Source: Actinomycetes bacterium
GTDB lineage: Bacteria; Actinomycetota; Actinomycetes; Actinomycetales; Cellulomonadaceae
Direction: 5' to 3'
Length of the DNA stretch: 12,196 nucleotides
NCBI GenBank assembly: GCA_023430425.1
Contig: JAEZAR010000446.1
Coordinates: 1-12,196 of the forward strand
Positions 1 through 6,895 of this stretch are shown here, piece by piece. A program made the position numbers and the translations under genes. Under the pieces are notes generated by a model that was not told where the DNA came from, searched no databases, and saw only the letters and a program-made list of their open reading frames with translations. Each line of letters begins with the position of its first letter. The first letter of the stretch is position 1.

Positions 1-803
1 ACGTCGAGAACATCCTGCTCAAGCTCATCCAGGCGGCCGACTACGACGTCAAGAAGGCCGAGACCGGGATCATCTACATCGACGAGATCGACAAGATCGC
101 CCGCAAGGCCGAGAACCCGTCGATCACGCGCGACGTCTCCGGCGAGGGCGTGCAGCAGGCGCTGCTGAAGATCCTCGAGGGGACGACCGCCTCGGTGCCC
201 CCGCAGGGCGGGCGAAAGCACCCGCACCAGGAGTTCATCCAGATCGACACCACGAACGTGCTCTTCATCGTCGCGGGTGCGTTCGCGGGCCTCGAGGACA
301 TCATCACCGCGCGCTCCGGACGCAAGGGCATCGGCTTCGGCGCCCCGCTGCACTCCCCGGACGACACCGACGTCTTCGGCGACGTCATGCCCGAGGACCT
401 GCTCAAGTACGGCCTCATCCCGGAGTTCATCGGGCGCGTGCCCGTCATCACGACGGTGTCCCCGCTCGACCGGGAGGCGCTCGTACGCATCCTCACCGAG
501 CCGCGCAACGCCCTCATCAAGCAGTACCAGCGCATGTTCGAGATCGACGGCGTGGAGCTGGAGTTCACGCCCGACGCCGTCGAGGCGGTCGCTGACCAGG
601 CCCTCCTGCGCGGGACGGGCGCCCGGGGTCTGCGCGCCATCCTCGAGGAGGTGCTCCAGCAGGTGATGTTCGACGTGCCCAGCCGCGACGACGTCGCCCG
701 GGTCGTCATCACGCGCGAGGCCGTGCTGGAGAACGTCAACCCGACGATCGTGCCGCGCGAGGTCGCGCCGCCGAAGCGCACCCCGCGCGAGAAGTCCGCC
801 TGA
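1..803 (+). CDS. clpX: ClpX, ATP-dependent Clp protease ATP-binding subunit (3' part)
   Basis: ClpX is the AAA+ unfoldase that recognises substrates and threads them into the ClpP peptidase in the cytoplasm. The gene enters from the left edge; the visible frame begins with the codon at position 3 and gives 266 residues before TGA. The zinc-binding N-terminus, Walker A and pore-1 loop lie outside the window. Visible family marks, in order, are the Walker B stretch IIYIDEIDK (about 69-95), the RKH pore loop in [10 protein letters not shown] (about 207-236), the ClpP-docking IGF loop in KGIGFGA (codons 330-338), the arginine finger in EFIGRVP (Arg codon 435-437) and sensor 2 in GARGLRAI (Arg codon 624-626). 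All look intact. The short basic tail KRTPREKSA is normal. The next gene on this strand starts 132 bp downstream. Identification is firm; only the 5' part is missing. Confidence 0.97.
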   Translation, partial: VENILLKLIQAADYDVKKAETGIIYIDEIDKIARKAENPSITRDVSGEGVQQALLKILEGTTASVPPQGGRKHPHQEFIQIDTTNVLFIVAGAFAGLEDIITARSGRKGIGFGAPLHSPDDTDVFGDVMPEDLLKYGLIPEFIGRVPVITTVSPLDREALVRILTEPRNALIKQYQRMFEIDGVELEFTPDAVEAVADQALLRGTGARGLRAILEEVLQQVMFDVPSRDDVARVVITREAVLENVNPTIVPREVAPPKRTPREKSA

Positions 804-841
804 CCTTCGGTCGGCCCCCCGCCCGCGCCGCGAACCCACCT

Positions 842-885
842 GTTCCAGGGGTGGCGTCCGGCCCCGGACTGCCCCAGGGTGGAAC
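842..885 (+). terminator. Imperfect long hairpin after clpX, possible terminator
   Basis: Nested inverted repeats lie in the gap after clpX. GTTCCA (842-847) pairs with TGGAAC (880-885), GGGG (848-851) with CCCC (872-875), and GTCCGG (856-861) with CCGGAC (864-869) across a 2-nt loop. Internal bulges break the stem and no T-tract follows, so it is not a textbook intrinsic terminator. It could instead act as 5' leader structure of the next gene. A further 6-bp stem with a CCAC loop (897-902 with 907-912) sits just upstream of the next ribosome binding site. Confidence 0.4.
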
Positions 886-935
886 GGGACAGGTGCCGGC
901 CGCCACCGGCCGCTTCGACGACGCGAAGGTGTGCG

Positions 936-2159
936 ATGAAGCTCGACTCCCTCAAGCCCCTGCTCCACCACGACGGCCCGCTCACGACGGTCTGCCTCGA
1001 CGTCACCCGCGGGGACGAGTCGAGCGGCGACCGCGAGATCAGGAGCCGGTGGAACGGCTTGCGACGCACGCTGGAGGACGCGGGCGCGCCGTCGCAGACG
1101 CTCGCCGTCATCGAGGAGACGGTCCTGCGCCCCACCCACGTGCCGGGTTCGCACGGGCGGTACGTCGTCGCCGCGGGCGACCGGGTGCTCGTCGACCAGG
1201 TGCTCGCCGACCCGCCGGCGCGGGACGAGGCGTTCCACGACGGCGCGCCGTCGCTGGCCCCGGCGGTCGCCGCGGCCGACGAGGCGGTCCGCTACCTCCT
1301 CGTGGAGGTGGACCGGGCGGGGGCCGACTTCAGCTGGTCCGGGGTCGAGCGGCACGACGCGGCCGAGGTGGTCGCGCACGTCGAGGGCGGCCACGACGTG
1401 CTGCACAAGTTCGGCGGCGGCGGCTGGTCGCACCGGCGGTTCCAGTCCCGCGTCCAGGACTCCTGGGAGCGCAACGCCGAGGCGGTGGCCGCCGAGCTCG
1501 ACAAGGCGGTCGCGGAGCACCGCCCGGAGCTCGTCCTCATCACGGGGGACGTGCGGGCGGTGCCGATGGTCCGCGCAGCCCTGGGGCACCGCGCGGCCGA
1601 GCTGGTCGCGGAGGTGCCGGGTGGCTCGCGGGCCGACGGCGTCAACCAGGACGTCTTCGCCGAGCACCTGCGCCAGGTCCTCGAGGTCTTCCGTGCTCAG
1701 CGGCGCGAGCAGGTGGTCGACCGCCTCCGCGAGGGCCTGGGCCGCGGCGACGGCGCCGTGACGTCGCTCGAGGACCTCGTCGACGTGCTGCGCAAGGGTC
1801 AGGTGGCCGAGCTCGTCGTCGTCCGCACCGCCGCCGGCGTCTCCGTCGCACGCCTGAACGAAAAGCGGCTCTGGGTGGGGCGCGACCCGCTGGAGCTGGG
1901 CCTGCGCCGCGCCGACCTCGCCGCGCTCGGCGTGCCGTCCGACGACGCGCGCGAGCTGCGCGCCGACATCGCCGTGCTCCGGGCGCTCGTGGCGCAGGAC
2001 GCGGGCTTCACGTTCGCCGAGGAGGGGAGCGTGGACCTCGTCGACGGCGTCGGGGCGATCCTGCGGTGGACCGACGCCGCGACACCGCGTGAGACGGCGC
2101 CCAGCTACACCGGCGACCGGCAGCGCAAGGGGCACCACCACGGACCGGGCGAGCGCTGA
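936..2159 (+). CDS. Rv2629/Balon-like protein (bacterial eRF1-related, Vms1/baeRF family)
   Basis: 407 residues. The N-terminal pattern (TTVCLDVTR, then a conserved W and [11 protein letters not shown]), the middle domain with [14 protein letters not shown] and [16 protein letters not shown], and the C-terminal domain ([16 protein letters not shown]) match the family represented by mycobacterial Rv2629 and the ribosome hibernation factor Balon, distant relatives of archaeal/eukaryotic release factor 1. Such proteins are expected to bind the ribosomal A site. At the place aligned with the catalytic GGQ loop (residues about 160-170) the sequence has GGGGWS, so the glutamine is absent and peptidyl-tRNA hydrolysis by the classical mechanism is unlikely. 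The ATG at 936 is chosen because GAAGG (925-929) lies 6 nt upstream; an in-frame GTG at 879 would add 19 residues (ERDRCRPPP...) that look non-coding. The tail is basic and His-rich ([10 protein letters not shown]). In Mycobacterium tuberculosis Rv2629 belongs to the DosR dormancy regulon; regulation here is unknown. Family assignment is fairly sure, hibernation role inferred. Confidence 0.85.
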   Translation: MKLDSLKPLLHHDGPLTTVCLDVTRGDESSGDREIRSRWNGLRRTLEDAGAPSQTLAVIEETVLRPTHVPGSHGRYVVAAGDRVLVDQVLADPPARDEAFHDGAPSLAPAVAAADEAVRYLLVEVDRAGADFSWSGVERHDAAEVVAHVEGGHDVLHKFGGGGWSHRRFQSRVQDSWERNAEAVAAELDKAVAEHRPELVLITGDVRAVPMVRAALGHRAAELVAEVPGGSRADGVNQDVFAEHLRQVLEVFRAQRREQVVDRLREGLGRGDGAVTSLEDLVDVLRKGQVAELVVVRTAAGVSVARLNEKRLWVGRDPLELGLRRADLAALGVPSDDARELRADIAVLRALVAQDAGFTFAEEGSVDLVDGVGAILRWTDAATPRETAPSYTGDRQRKGHHHGPGER

Positions 2160-2170
2160 GGCCTGACGGG

Positions 2171-2204
2171 CGGCGGGTCCGACGGCGCACCGCCGGACCC
2201 GCCG
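2171..2204. terminator. Strong GC hairpin between convergent genes, probable bidirectional terminator
   Basis: CGGCGGGTCCG (2171-2181) is the exact reverse complement of CGGACCCGCCG (2194-2204), giving an 11-bp stem. The 12-nt loop can form a further CGG/CCG stem closed by CGCA. It starts 11 nt after the stop of the Balon-like gene and lies 73 nt past the stop of the acyl-CoA ligase gene on the other strand. No T-tract is present on either side, as is usual for actinobacterial terminators. Confidence 0.65.
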
Positions 2205-2205
2205 G

Positions 2206-2259
2206 GACCGCCTCGACGGTCCGGACCGCCTCGACCGTCCGGACCGCCTCGACCGTCCG
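2206..2259. repeat. Three tandem copies of an 18-bp repeat
   Basis: Copy 1 is GACCGCCTCGACGGTCCG (2206-2223). Copies 2 (2224-2241) and 3 (2242-2259) are both GACCGCCTCGACCGTCCG, differing from copy 1 only at one G/C position. Each unit contains an inverted repeat (GGACCG...CGGTCC in copy 1, GGAC...GTCC in the others), so the array can form a series of small hairpins. It fills most of the space between the convergent hairpin and the end of the acyl-CoA ligase gene. Confidence 0.9.
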
Positions 2260-2277
2260 GGGCGCCGCGACGCGTCC

Positions 2278-4074
2278 TCAGCGGTAGAGCGCCTCGACCT
2301 CGTCCGCGAAGTCGCGCAGCACCCTCTCCCGCTTCACCTTCAGCGACGGGGTGAGGTACTCGTTCTCGACGGTGAAGTCGGTGGTGAGCACGCGGATCTT
2401 GCGGATCGACTCCGCGCGCGAGACGGCCTCGTTGGCGCGGGCCACCGCCCGGTCCAGCGCGGCGAGCACCGCGTTGCTGCGCGAGGCCGCGATGACGTCC
2501 ATCTCGGGAAGCCCGTGGCCGGCGAGCCAGCCGGGCAGCATCTCCGCGTCGAGGGTGACGAGCGCGCCGATGAACGGCTTCGCGTCGCCGACGACGACGA
2601 CCTGCGACACCAGCGGGTGGCCCCGGAGGCGGTCCTCGAGGAGCGCGGGCGCGACGTTCTTGCCGCCCGCCGTGACGATGATCTCCTTCTTCCGGCCGGT
2701 GATCGTCAGGTAGCCGTCGTCGTCGAGGGTGCCCAGGTCGCCCGTGCGGAACCAGCCGTCGTCGAACGCCTCGACCGTCGCCTCGGGGTTGTTGCGGTAG
2801 CCCCGGAAGACGTGGGGGCCCTTGACCTGGATCTCGCCGTCGTCGGCGATGCGCAGGGCGGACCCGGGGAACGCCGGGCCCACCGTGCCGATCTTGCTCT
2901 TCACGGGAAGGTTGACGGCGGTCGGTGCCGTCGTCTCGGTCAGCCCGTACCCCTCGAGCACCCGGAGGCCGACGCCGCGGTAGAAGTGCCCGAGCCGCTC
3001 ACCGAGGGGTGCGCCGCCCGAGACCGCGTACTTCGCCTGCCCGCCGAGCGCGTGGCGCATCTTGTGCAGGACGAGCCGGTCGGCGAGGGCGTGCTGCGCC
3101 CGGAGCACGGCACCCGGCCCGCCGTCGGTGTCCAGCGCGCGCGAGTAGACGATGGACGTCTTCGCGGCCCACCGGAAGATCTTGAGCTTGGTGCCACCGC
3201 CGGCCTTCTGCTCGGCCGAGTTGTAGACCTTCTCGAAGACCCGGGGGACGGAGAGGATGAACGTCGGCTTGAAGGTCCCCAGGTCGGCGACGAGGTTCTT
3301 CGTGTCCGGGGTGTGCCCGAGCGCGGCGCCCGTGGCCAGGCACAGCACCTCGATGAACCGCGCGAAGACGTGTGCGAGCGGCATGAACAGCAGCGTGCGC
3401 GACCCCGGCGCCGCGCAGACGTCGTAGAGGCCGATCGCGCCCTCCCGCGCCAGGGAGACGAAGTTGCCGTGCGTGAGCTCGACGCCCTTGGGTCGCCCGG
3501 TGGTGCCGGAGGTGTAGATGACGGTGGCCAGGTCGTCGGCGCCCCCGAGGGCGCCGCGGCGCTCGATCTCGGCGTCGGCGATGCCGGACCCCTCCTGCGC
3601 GAGCCGGCCGAGGGCGCCGTCGTCGATGGCGAGGACATGACGCAGGTCCGGCAGCTCGGCCCGGACCGACTCGGTGAGCGTGGCGTGCGCGGTGGTCTCG
3701 ACGACCGCGACCTTCACCCCCGCGTCGGAGAGGATCCACTGGACCTGCTCGGCCGACGACGTCTCGTACACGGGCACGGACACGGCCCCGGCGGCCCAGA
3801 TCGCGAAGTCCAGCAGCGTCCACTCGTAGCGGGTCCGGCTCATGACAGCGACACGGTCGCCCGGCTCGACGCCGAGCGCGGCGAGGCCCTTGGCGACAGC
3901 GGCGGCCTCGTCGGAGAAGGCCTGCACGCTCATCGGGGTCCACGTGGCGCCCAGCGTGCTCTTGAGCTCCACGTAGGTGCTGGCCGGCTCCTTCTCGACG
4001 CGCCACGCGAGCAGCTGCGGCAGCGTGTGCGGGGGCTCGGGGGTGATCAGGCTGGGGGAGGATGCTTCGCGCAC
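2278..4074 (-). CDS. Long-chain fatty acid-CoA ligase (AMP-forming, FadD15-like)
   Basis: 598 residues, the usual size for bacterial long-chain acyl-CoA synthetases. The enzyme activates fatty acids with ATP to acyl-AMP and then acyl-CoA, feeding beta-oxidation or lipid synthesis. The adenylating-enzyme motifs are complete: P-loop TSGTTGRPKG (188-197), GYGLTET (375-381), GWFRTGD (Asp446), the linker GRKKEIIVTAGGKNVAP (from about 460), and the C-terminal lysine of LTPSLKVKR (Lys579) that closes on the adenylate. A GTG start at 4074 is chosen because GGAG lies 5 nt upstream and MREASSPSLITP resembles the usual N-terminus of this subgroup; a GTG at 4128 would add 18 residues without a ribosome binding site. 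It follows the ABC transporter operon by 60 bp on the same strand and could be cotranscribed, although the link is not an obvious functional one. Family is certain; chain-length preference cannot be read from sequence. Confidence 0.93.
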   Translation of the reverse strand: MREASSPSLITPEPPHTLPQLLAWRVEKEPASTYVELKSTLGATWTPMSVQAFSDEAAAVAKGLAALGVEPGDRVAVMSRTRYEWTLLDFAIWAAGAVSVPVYETSSAEQVQWILSDAGVKVAVVETTAHATLTESVRAELPDLRHVLAIDDGALGRLAQEGSGIADAEIERRGALGGADDLATVIYTSGTTGRPKGVELTHGNFVSLAREGAIGLYDVCAAPGSRTLLFMPLAHVFARFIEVLCLATGAALGHTPDTKNLVADLGTFKPTFILSVPRVFEKVYNSAEQKAGGGTKLKIFRWAAKTSIVYSRALDTDGGPGAVLRAQHALADRLVLHKMRHALGGQAKYAVSGGAPLGERLGHFYRGVGLRVLEGYGLTETTAPTAVNLPVKSKIGTVGPAFPGSALRIADDGEIQVKGPHVFRGYRNNPEATVEAFDDGWFRTGDLGTLDDDGYLTITGRKKEIIVTAGGKNVAPALLEDRLRGHPLVSQVVVVGDAKPFIGALVTLDAEMLPGWLAGHGLPEMDVIAASRSNAVLAALDRAVARANEAVSRAESIRKIRVLTTDFTVENEYLTPSLKVKRERVLRDFADEVEALYR

Positions 4075-4079
4075 GGCGT

Positions 4080-4083
4080 CTCC
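4080..4083 (-). promoter_or_regulatory. Ribosome binding site deciding the acyl-CoA ligase start
   Basis: On the minus strand GGAG is followed by ACGCC and then the GTG at 4074-4072, a 5-nt spacer. This supports the GTG at 4074 over the upstream GTG at 4128-4126, which is preceded by CTAGGGTCG with no good Shine-Dalgarno match. Confidence 0.65.
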
Positions 4084-4134
4084 ATCGACGGGGTCGGCGA
4101 GTCGGCGGCGAACGGGAACACCGCCCACCCGACC

Positions 4135-4968
4135 CTAGCGCGCGCCGTCGTCGTGGACGGCGGCCACGTGGGTGGGGTCCAGGACCCGGCGCAGGAACTC
4201 GCGGGTGCGCTCTGCACGCGGGGCGCCGATCACCTGGTCCGGCGGGCCCTCCTCGAGGACGACGCCGGCGTCGAGGAAGATCACGCGGTCGGCGACCTCG
4301 CGGGCGAACGCCATCTCGTGGGTGACGACGAGCATCGTCATGCCCTCGTCCGCCAGTTCGCGCATGACGGTGAGCACCTCGCCCACGAGCTCGGGGTCCA
4401 GGGCCGAGGTCGGCTCGTCGAAGAGCAGCAGCGCCGGGTCCATCGACAGCGCCCTGGCGATGGCGACCCGCTGCTGCTGGCCGCCCGAGAGCTGCGCCGG
4501 CATCGAGTCGGCGCGGTCGGCGAGCCCCACGTGGTCGAGGTTCTTGCGTGCGACGGCCTCGGCGTCCGCCCGGGACCGCTTGAGCACCTGGCGCTGGGCG
4601 ATGGTGCAGTTCTCCAGCACCGACTTGTGCGGGAACAGGTTGAACTGCTGGAACACCATCCCGATGTGCGCCCGGACGCGGTCGATGTCGACGTCCGGGT
4701 CGGTCACGTCGACGCCGAGCACCTCGACGGTGCCCGACGTCGGCTGTTCGAGGAGGTTGACGCAGCGCAGCAGCGTGGACTTGCCGGAGCCGGACGCGCC
4801 GATGATGCAGACCACCTCGCCCTGGGCGACCTCGAGGTCGACGCCGGTGAGCACCTCGCGCTCGCCGAACGACTTGTGCAGGGCCGTGACCCGGACCACG
4901 GGTCCGGTGGGGCCGGCGGGTCCGCTGGCCCCGGCAGGTGTGGGGGAGGTGCTCCCGGTCGTGCTCAT
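4135..4968 (-). CDS. Polar amino-acid ABC transporter, ATP-binding protein
   Basis: 277 residues. This is the cytoplasmic ATPase that powers amino-acid import through the permease encoded just upstream. All nucleotide-binding elements are present: Walker [10 protein letters not shown] (57-65), Q-loop [10 protein letters not shown] (Gln107), signature LSGGQQQR (160-167), Walker [13 protein letters not shown] (180-191) and switch His217 in VVTHEMA. The QFNLFPH and [15 protein letters not shown] forms are typical of the GlnQ/HisP family of polar amino-acid importers. The first 22 or so residues are a Gly/Pro/Ser/Thr-rich extension before the domain starts at [12 protein letters not shown]. The ATG at 4968 overlaps the permease stop as ATGA (4 nt), indicating translational coupling. 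The stop is TAG. The substrate cannot be told from this subunit; glutamine, glutamate, arginine or cystine are all possible. Confidence 0.95.
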   Translation of the reverse strand: MSTTGSTSPTPAGASGPAGPTGPVVRVTALHKSFGEREVLTGVDLEVAQGEVVCIIGASGSGKSTLLRCVNLLEQPTSGTVEVLGVDVTDPDVDIDRVRAHIGMVFQQFNLFPHKSVLENCTIAQRQVLKRSRADAEAVARKNLDHVGLADRADSMPAQLSGGQQQRVAIARALSMDPALLLFDEPTSALDPELVGEVLTVMRELADEGMTMLVVTHEMAFAREVADRVIFLDAGVVLEEGPPDQVIGAPRAERTREFLRRVLDPTHVAAVHDDGAR

Positions 4969-5807
4969 ACGTGTCCCTTGTGGCCGGTCGTGCGCTCGAG
5001 CCAGCGGGTGAGCGAGCTCAGCGGGATGGTGAGCAGCAGGTAGACCAGCCCGACGGCGACGACGGAGGTGAGGCCACCTCCCGCCGTGTTGATGCCCTCG
5101 CGGCCGAGCCGGGTCAGCTCGAACTGGCTCACGGTCAGCCCGAGCCCGAAGACGAGCGAGGTGTCCTTGAGCAGCAGGACCGCCTCGTTGGTCAGCGGTG
5201 GCAGCACGATCCGGAACGCCTGCGGGATGACGACGAGGCGCATCGTCGCACCGGCGGACATCCCGAGGGACCGCGCCGCCTCCACCTGACCCTTGGGCAC
5301 GGCCTGGATCCCGGCGCGCAGCGTCTCCGCGACGTACGCGCCCGAGACGCTGCCGAGGGCGATCGCGATGGTGAGGACGACGCTGTCGAACCGCACCTGG
5401 AACGCCGCCGGCAGCCCGTAGCCGACGGCGAAGACGACGAGCAGCGCGGGGATGCCGCGGAAGAACTCGATGTAGCCGGTCGCGAGCGCGCGGTACGCCC
5501 GCACGCTCGAGAGCTTCATGAGGGCGAGCACGGTCCCGAGAGCCAGTCCGTACGAGAACGCGGCGACGGTGTAGAGGACGGTGTTGAGCGCTGCCCTCGG
5601 CAGCCGGGGCGCGAGCGTCGCCAGCGCCTCGGTGTTGAAGAAGGCCGCCCGGAGCTGCGCCCAGTCGGCGAGGAGCGCGAGCACGACGAGCGCGACGACG
5701 AGCACGGCGTACTGGACGCCGCGGACCAGCCGCGCGCGCTTGCGGGGGGACATCCGCGCCCGGCCCGCCACGAGGGCGGGCCGGGCGGCGGTGGGGGCGC
5801 TCGGCAT
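4965..5807 (-). CDS. Polar amino-acid ABC transporter, permease (HisM family)
   Basis: 280 residues, an inner-membrane subunit. The short cytoplasmic N-terminus is basic ([11 protein letters not shown]), followed by about six hydrophobic segments near residues 31-48, 72-97, 115-135, 143-160, 205-227 and 247-268. FFRGIPALL (115-123) and the EAA loop (EAARSLG at 176-182, continuing to VIPQAFR) that docks on the ATPase are characteristic of the HisM/GlnP family. Only one permease gene is present, so the transporter probably works with a permease homodimer. The ATG at 5807 shares one base with the receptor stop (TGATG), which suggests coupled translation; no clear Shine-Dalgarno is visible. An in-frame ATG at 5753 (MSPRKR) is an alternative start. 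The 3' end overlaps the ATPase gene by 4 nt. Confidence 0.94.
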   Translation of the reverse strand: MPSAPTAARPALVAGRARMSPRKRARLVRGVQYAVLVVALVVLALLADWAQLRAAFFNTEALATLAPRLPRAALNTVLYTVAAFSYGLALGTVLALMKLSSVRAYRALATGYIEFFRGIPALLVVFAVGYGLPAAFQVRFDSVVLTIAIALGSVSGAYVAETLRAGIQAVPKGQVEAARSLGMSAGATMRLVVIPQAFRIVLPPLTNEAVLLLKDTSLVFGLGLTVSQFELTRLGREGINTAGGGLTSVVAVGLVYLLLTIPLSSLTRWLERTTGHKGHV

Positions 5808-6589
5808 CAGTCGTCGGCCGGGGGCTGACCGATGTACTTCTCGTAGATCTCGTCGTACGTGCCGTCGGACCGGATCCGGTCGAGAGTCGCGTTGACCGCG
5901 GCGAGCAGCGCGGTGTTGCCCGTCTTGACCCCCAGCCCGTACTGCTCGCCGGTCGGGAAGGTCGTGGAGACCTCGAGGTCGTCACCCGCGAACGGCCCGA
6001 GCGTCGCGATGTCGTTGATCACCGCGTCCACGGTCCCCCCGCGCAGCGCCTGCACCTGCAGCCCGAGGTCCTCGAACTCCACGACGTCCAGCCCCTGCTC
6101 GGTGGCCCAGGCGAGGCCGGTCGTGGCCTGCTGCACCGCGACCTCCAGGCCCTCGAGGTCCTCGACCGAGGCGATCTGCGACCCGGCCGGGACGAGGAGC
6201 CCCTGGTCGGCGTCGAAGTACGGGTCGGAGAAGTCCATGTTCTCCTCCCGTTCCTCGGTGATGGTGATGCCGGACGCGACGATGTCGCAGTTGTTCGAGT
6301 TGAGGTCGGCCCCCGACTGGATGCCCTCGAACGGGGTGACCTTGATCTCGAGGTCGACCCCGAGGTCCTCGGCGACCTCGGCGACGATGTCCATGTCGAG
6401 GCCGACGACCTCGCCGCCCTCCTCGTACTCGAACGGCTCGTAGGGCGGGTTCGTGCACACCTCGAGGACACCCTCGGTGATGAGGTTGACCTCCTCGCCG
6501 TCGCCGGGCTCGTTGGCCGTGGACGAGCAGCCGGCGAGCAGCAGGGCACCCACGGCCACCGGGACCGTGAGCTTGGTCAGTGAGCGCAT
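5807..6589 (-). CDS. Polar amino-acid ABC transporter, substrate-binding lipoprotein
   Basis: 260 residues. The N-terminus [21 protein letters not shown] is a lipoprotein signal with lipobox LAGC (18-21), so the mature protein should be anchored by Cys21 to the outer face of the membrane. The rest is a family 3 solute receptor: [12 protein letters not shown] (44-55), GLDMDIV (63-69), [20 protein letters not shown] (106-125), where Arg114 is in the position that usually binds the amino-acid carboxylate, and GTVDAVIND (185-193). The mature chain is strongly acidic. The ATG at 6589 is chosen for the signal peptide and the upstream AGGAGAGG (6599-6606 on the minus strand, 9 nt before ATG); the open frame extends further upstream but the added residues are non-coding. 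It is first gene of the operon with the permease and ATPase. An amino acid is the likely ligand; which one is not determinable by eye. Confidence 0.95.
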   Translation of the reverse strand: MRSLTKLTVPVAVGALLLAGCSSTANEPGDGEEVNLITEGVLEVCTNPPYEPFEYEEGGEVVGLDMDIVAEVAEDLGVDLEIKVTPFEGIQSGADLNSNNCDIVASGITITEEREENMDFSDPYFDADQGLLVPAGSQIASVEDLEGLEVAVQQATTGLAWATEQGLDVVEFEDLGLQVQALRGGTVDAVINDIATLGPFAGDDLEVSTTFPTGEQYGLGVKTGNTALLAAVNATLDRIRSDGTYDEIYEKYIGQPPADD

Positions 6590-6634
6590 GGGGGTAGTCC
6601 TCTCCTGACGGACGCGTATGGCTATGCGTCCAGC

Positions 6635-6664
6635 ATCATAGATATGCGATGGATCGCGTGCCGG
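6635..6664 (-). promoter_or_regulatory. Candidate promoter of the amino-acid transporter operon
   Basis: On the minus strand TATGAT (6640-6635) matches the sigma-70 -10 consensus at five of six bases (TATAAT). It lies about 45 bp before the receptor ATG, leaving room for a short leader with the AGGAGAGG site. A -35 box 17-18 bp upstream is weak (CGGCAC or CCGGCA). The stretch 6611-6650 is also locally AT-richer than the surroundings. Confidence 0.5.
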
Positions 6665-6676
6665 GACGCACGTCCC
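6646..6676. promoter_or_regulatory. Two dyad sequences over the transporter promoter, possible operators
   Basis: GCGAT-GG-ATCGC (6646-6657) lies between the presumed -10 and -35 positions. GGGACG-CA-CGTCCC (6663-6676) starts at the -35 edge. Both are perfect inverted repeats with 2-bp centres. Their placement fits repressor or activator binding, but no regulator gene is next to them and they match no operator I can name with confidence. The hexamer TATGCG also occurs twice 20 bp apart (6623-6628, 6643-6648). Confidence 0.35.
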
Positions 6677-6792
6677 AGAAGCGGCGATCCTCCCAGACCC
6701 TGCGTCACGGCACGATGCCGGGGACGTCACGAGCGTGTGTCGTCCCGCGGTGCGCGCCACCCCTCCCACGCCCACCCCCGCCCACCGCCAGG

Positions 6793-6882
6793 GTGGAGAG
6801 CTCCGGGCCCGGAGCTCTCCACGTGGGACGTGCAGGGCCCGGAACCTTCCACCGCGCGTTGGTCGGGCCCCGGACGTCCCAC
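6793..6882. repeat. Three 30-bp units centred on GGGCCC, one a perfect palindrome
   Basis: GGGCCC occurs at 6805, 6835 and 6865, exactly 30 bp apart. Unit 6793-6822 is a perfect 30-bp palindrome with half-site GTGGAGAGCTCCGGG. On the minus strand an 18-bp motif recurs in the three units: GTGGGACGTCCGGGGCCC (6882-6865), GTGGAAGGTTCCGGGCCC (6852-6835) and GTGGAGAGCTCCGGGCCC (6822-6805). On the plus strand GTGGGACGTGCAGGGCCC (6823-6840) is a fourth copy, matching the first in 16 of 18 bases, and 6793-6810 is the inverted copy inside the palindrome. Within the motif GGAGAGCTCC and GGAAGGTTCC are small dyads that differ by paired changes. It lies just past the valS stop, so it may serve as the valS terminator, but there is no T-tract and the periodicity is more than a terminator needs. 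Confidence 0.85.
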
Positions 6883-6895
6883 CGCGCGCCGTGGC

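Larger units (their letters stand above)
6590..6895. other. Non-coding gap between valS and the transporter operon
   Basis: This 306-bp stretch has no convincing gene; the long open frames through it are GC-driven. It holds the transporter leader and promoter (6590-6664), the dyads at 6646-6676, a hairpin-forming pair GGGACG (6721-6726) and CGTCCC (6741-6746) with an inner CAC/GTG stem, a C-rich tract (6757-6787), and the three-unit GGGCCC-centred repeat (6793-6882) that ends 13 bp past the valS stop. Confidence 0.8.

Noticed and set aside
74..1135. 353-residue minus-strand open frame
   Set aside because: Antisense to clpX and the start of the Balon-like gene; Ser/Arg-rich with no domain, and clpX is clearly the real gene.
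936..2159. Bacterial peptide chain release factor
   Set aside because: Some annotations call this family release factor 1-like, but there is no RF1/RF2 domain or GGQ motif; it is eRF1-related.
2515..5043. 842-residue plus-strand open frame
   Set aside because: It runs antisense to the acyl-CoA ligase and ATPase genes, has low-complexity Arg/Gly/Glu/Asp-rich translation and crosses intergenic DNA; it is a mirror of third-position GC bias.
4135..5985. Long minus-strand frame that would fuse the ATPase to upstream residues
   Set aside because: The upstream part reads through the permease in another frame and is Arg/Pro/Ala-rich. The ATPase domain begins after the ATG at 4968, which overlaps the permease stop as ATGA.
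6590..6775. N-terminal extension of the substrate-binding protein
   Set aside because: A perfect lipoprotein signal begins at the ATG at 6589 with a good ribosome binding site; the extension would bury it and crosses the promoter.
6793..6882. CRISPR-like array
   Set aside because: The period is 30 bp in total, so there is no room for spacers of CRISPR length; the repeats are divergent and palindromic and no cas gene is present.
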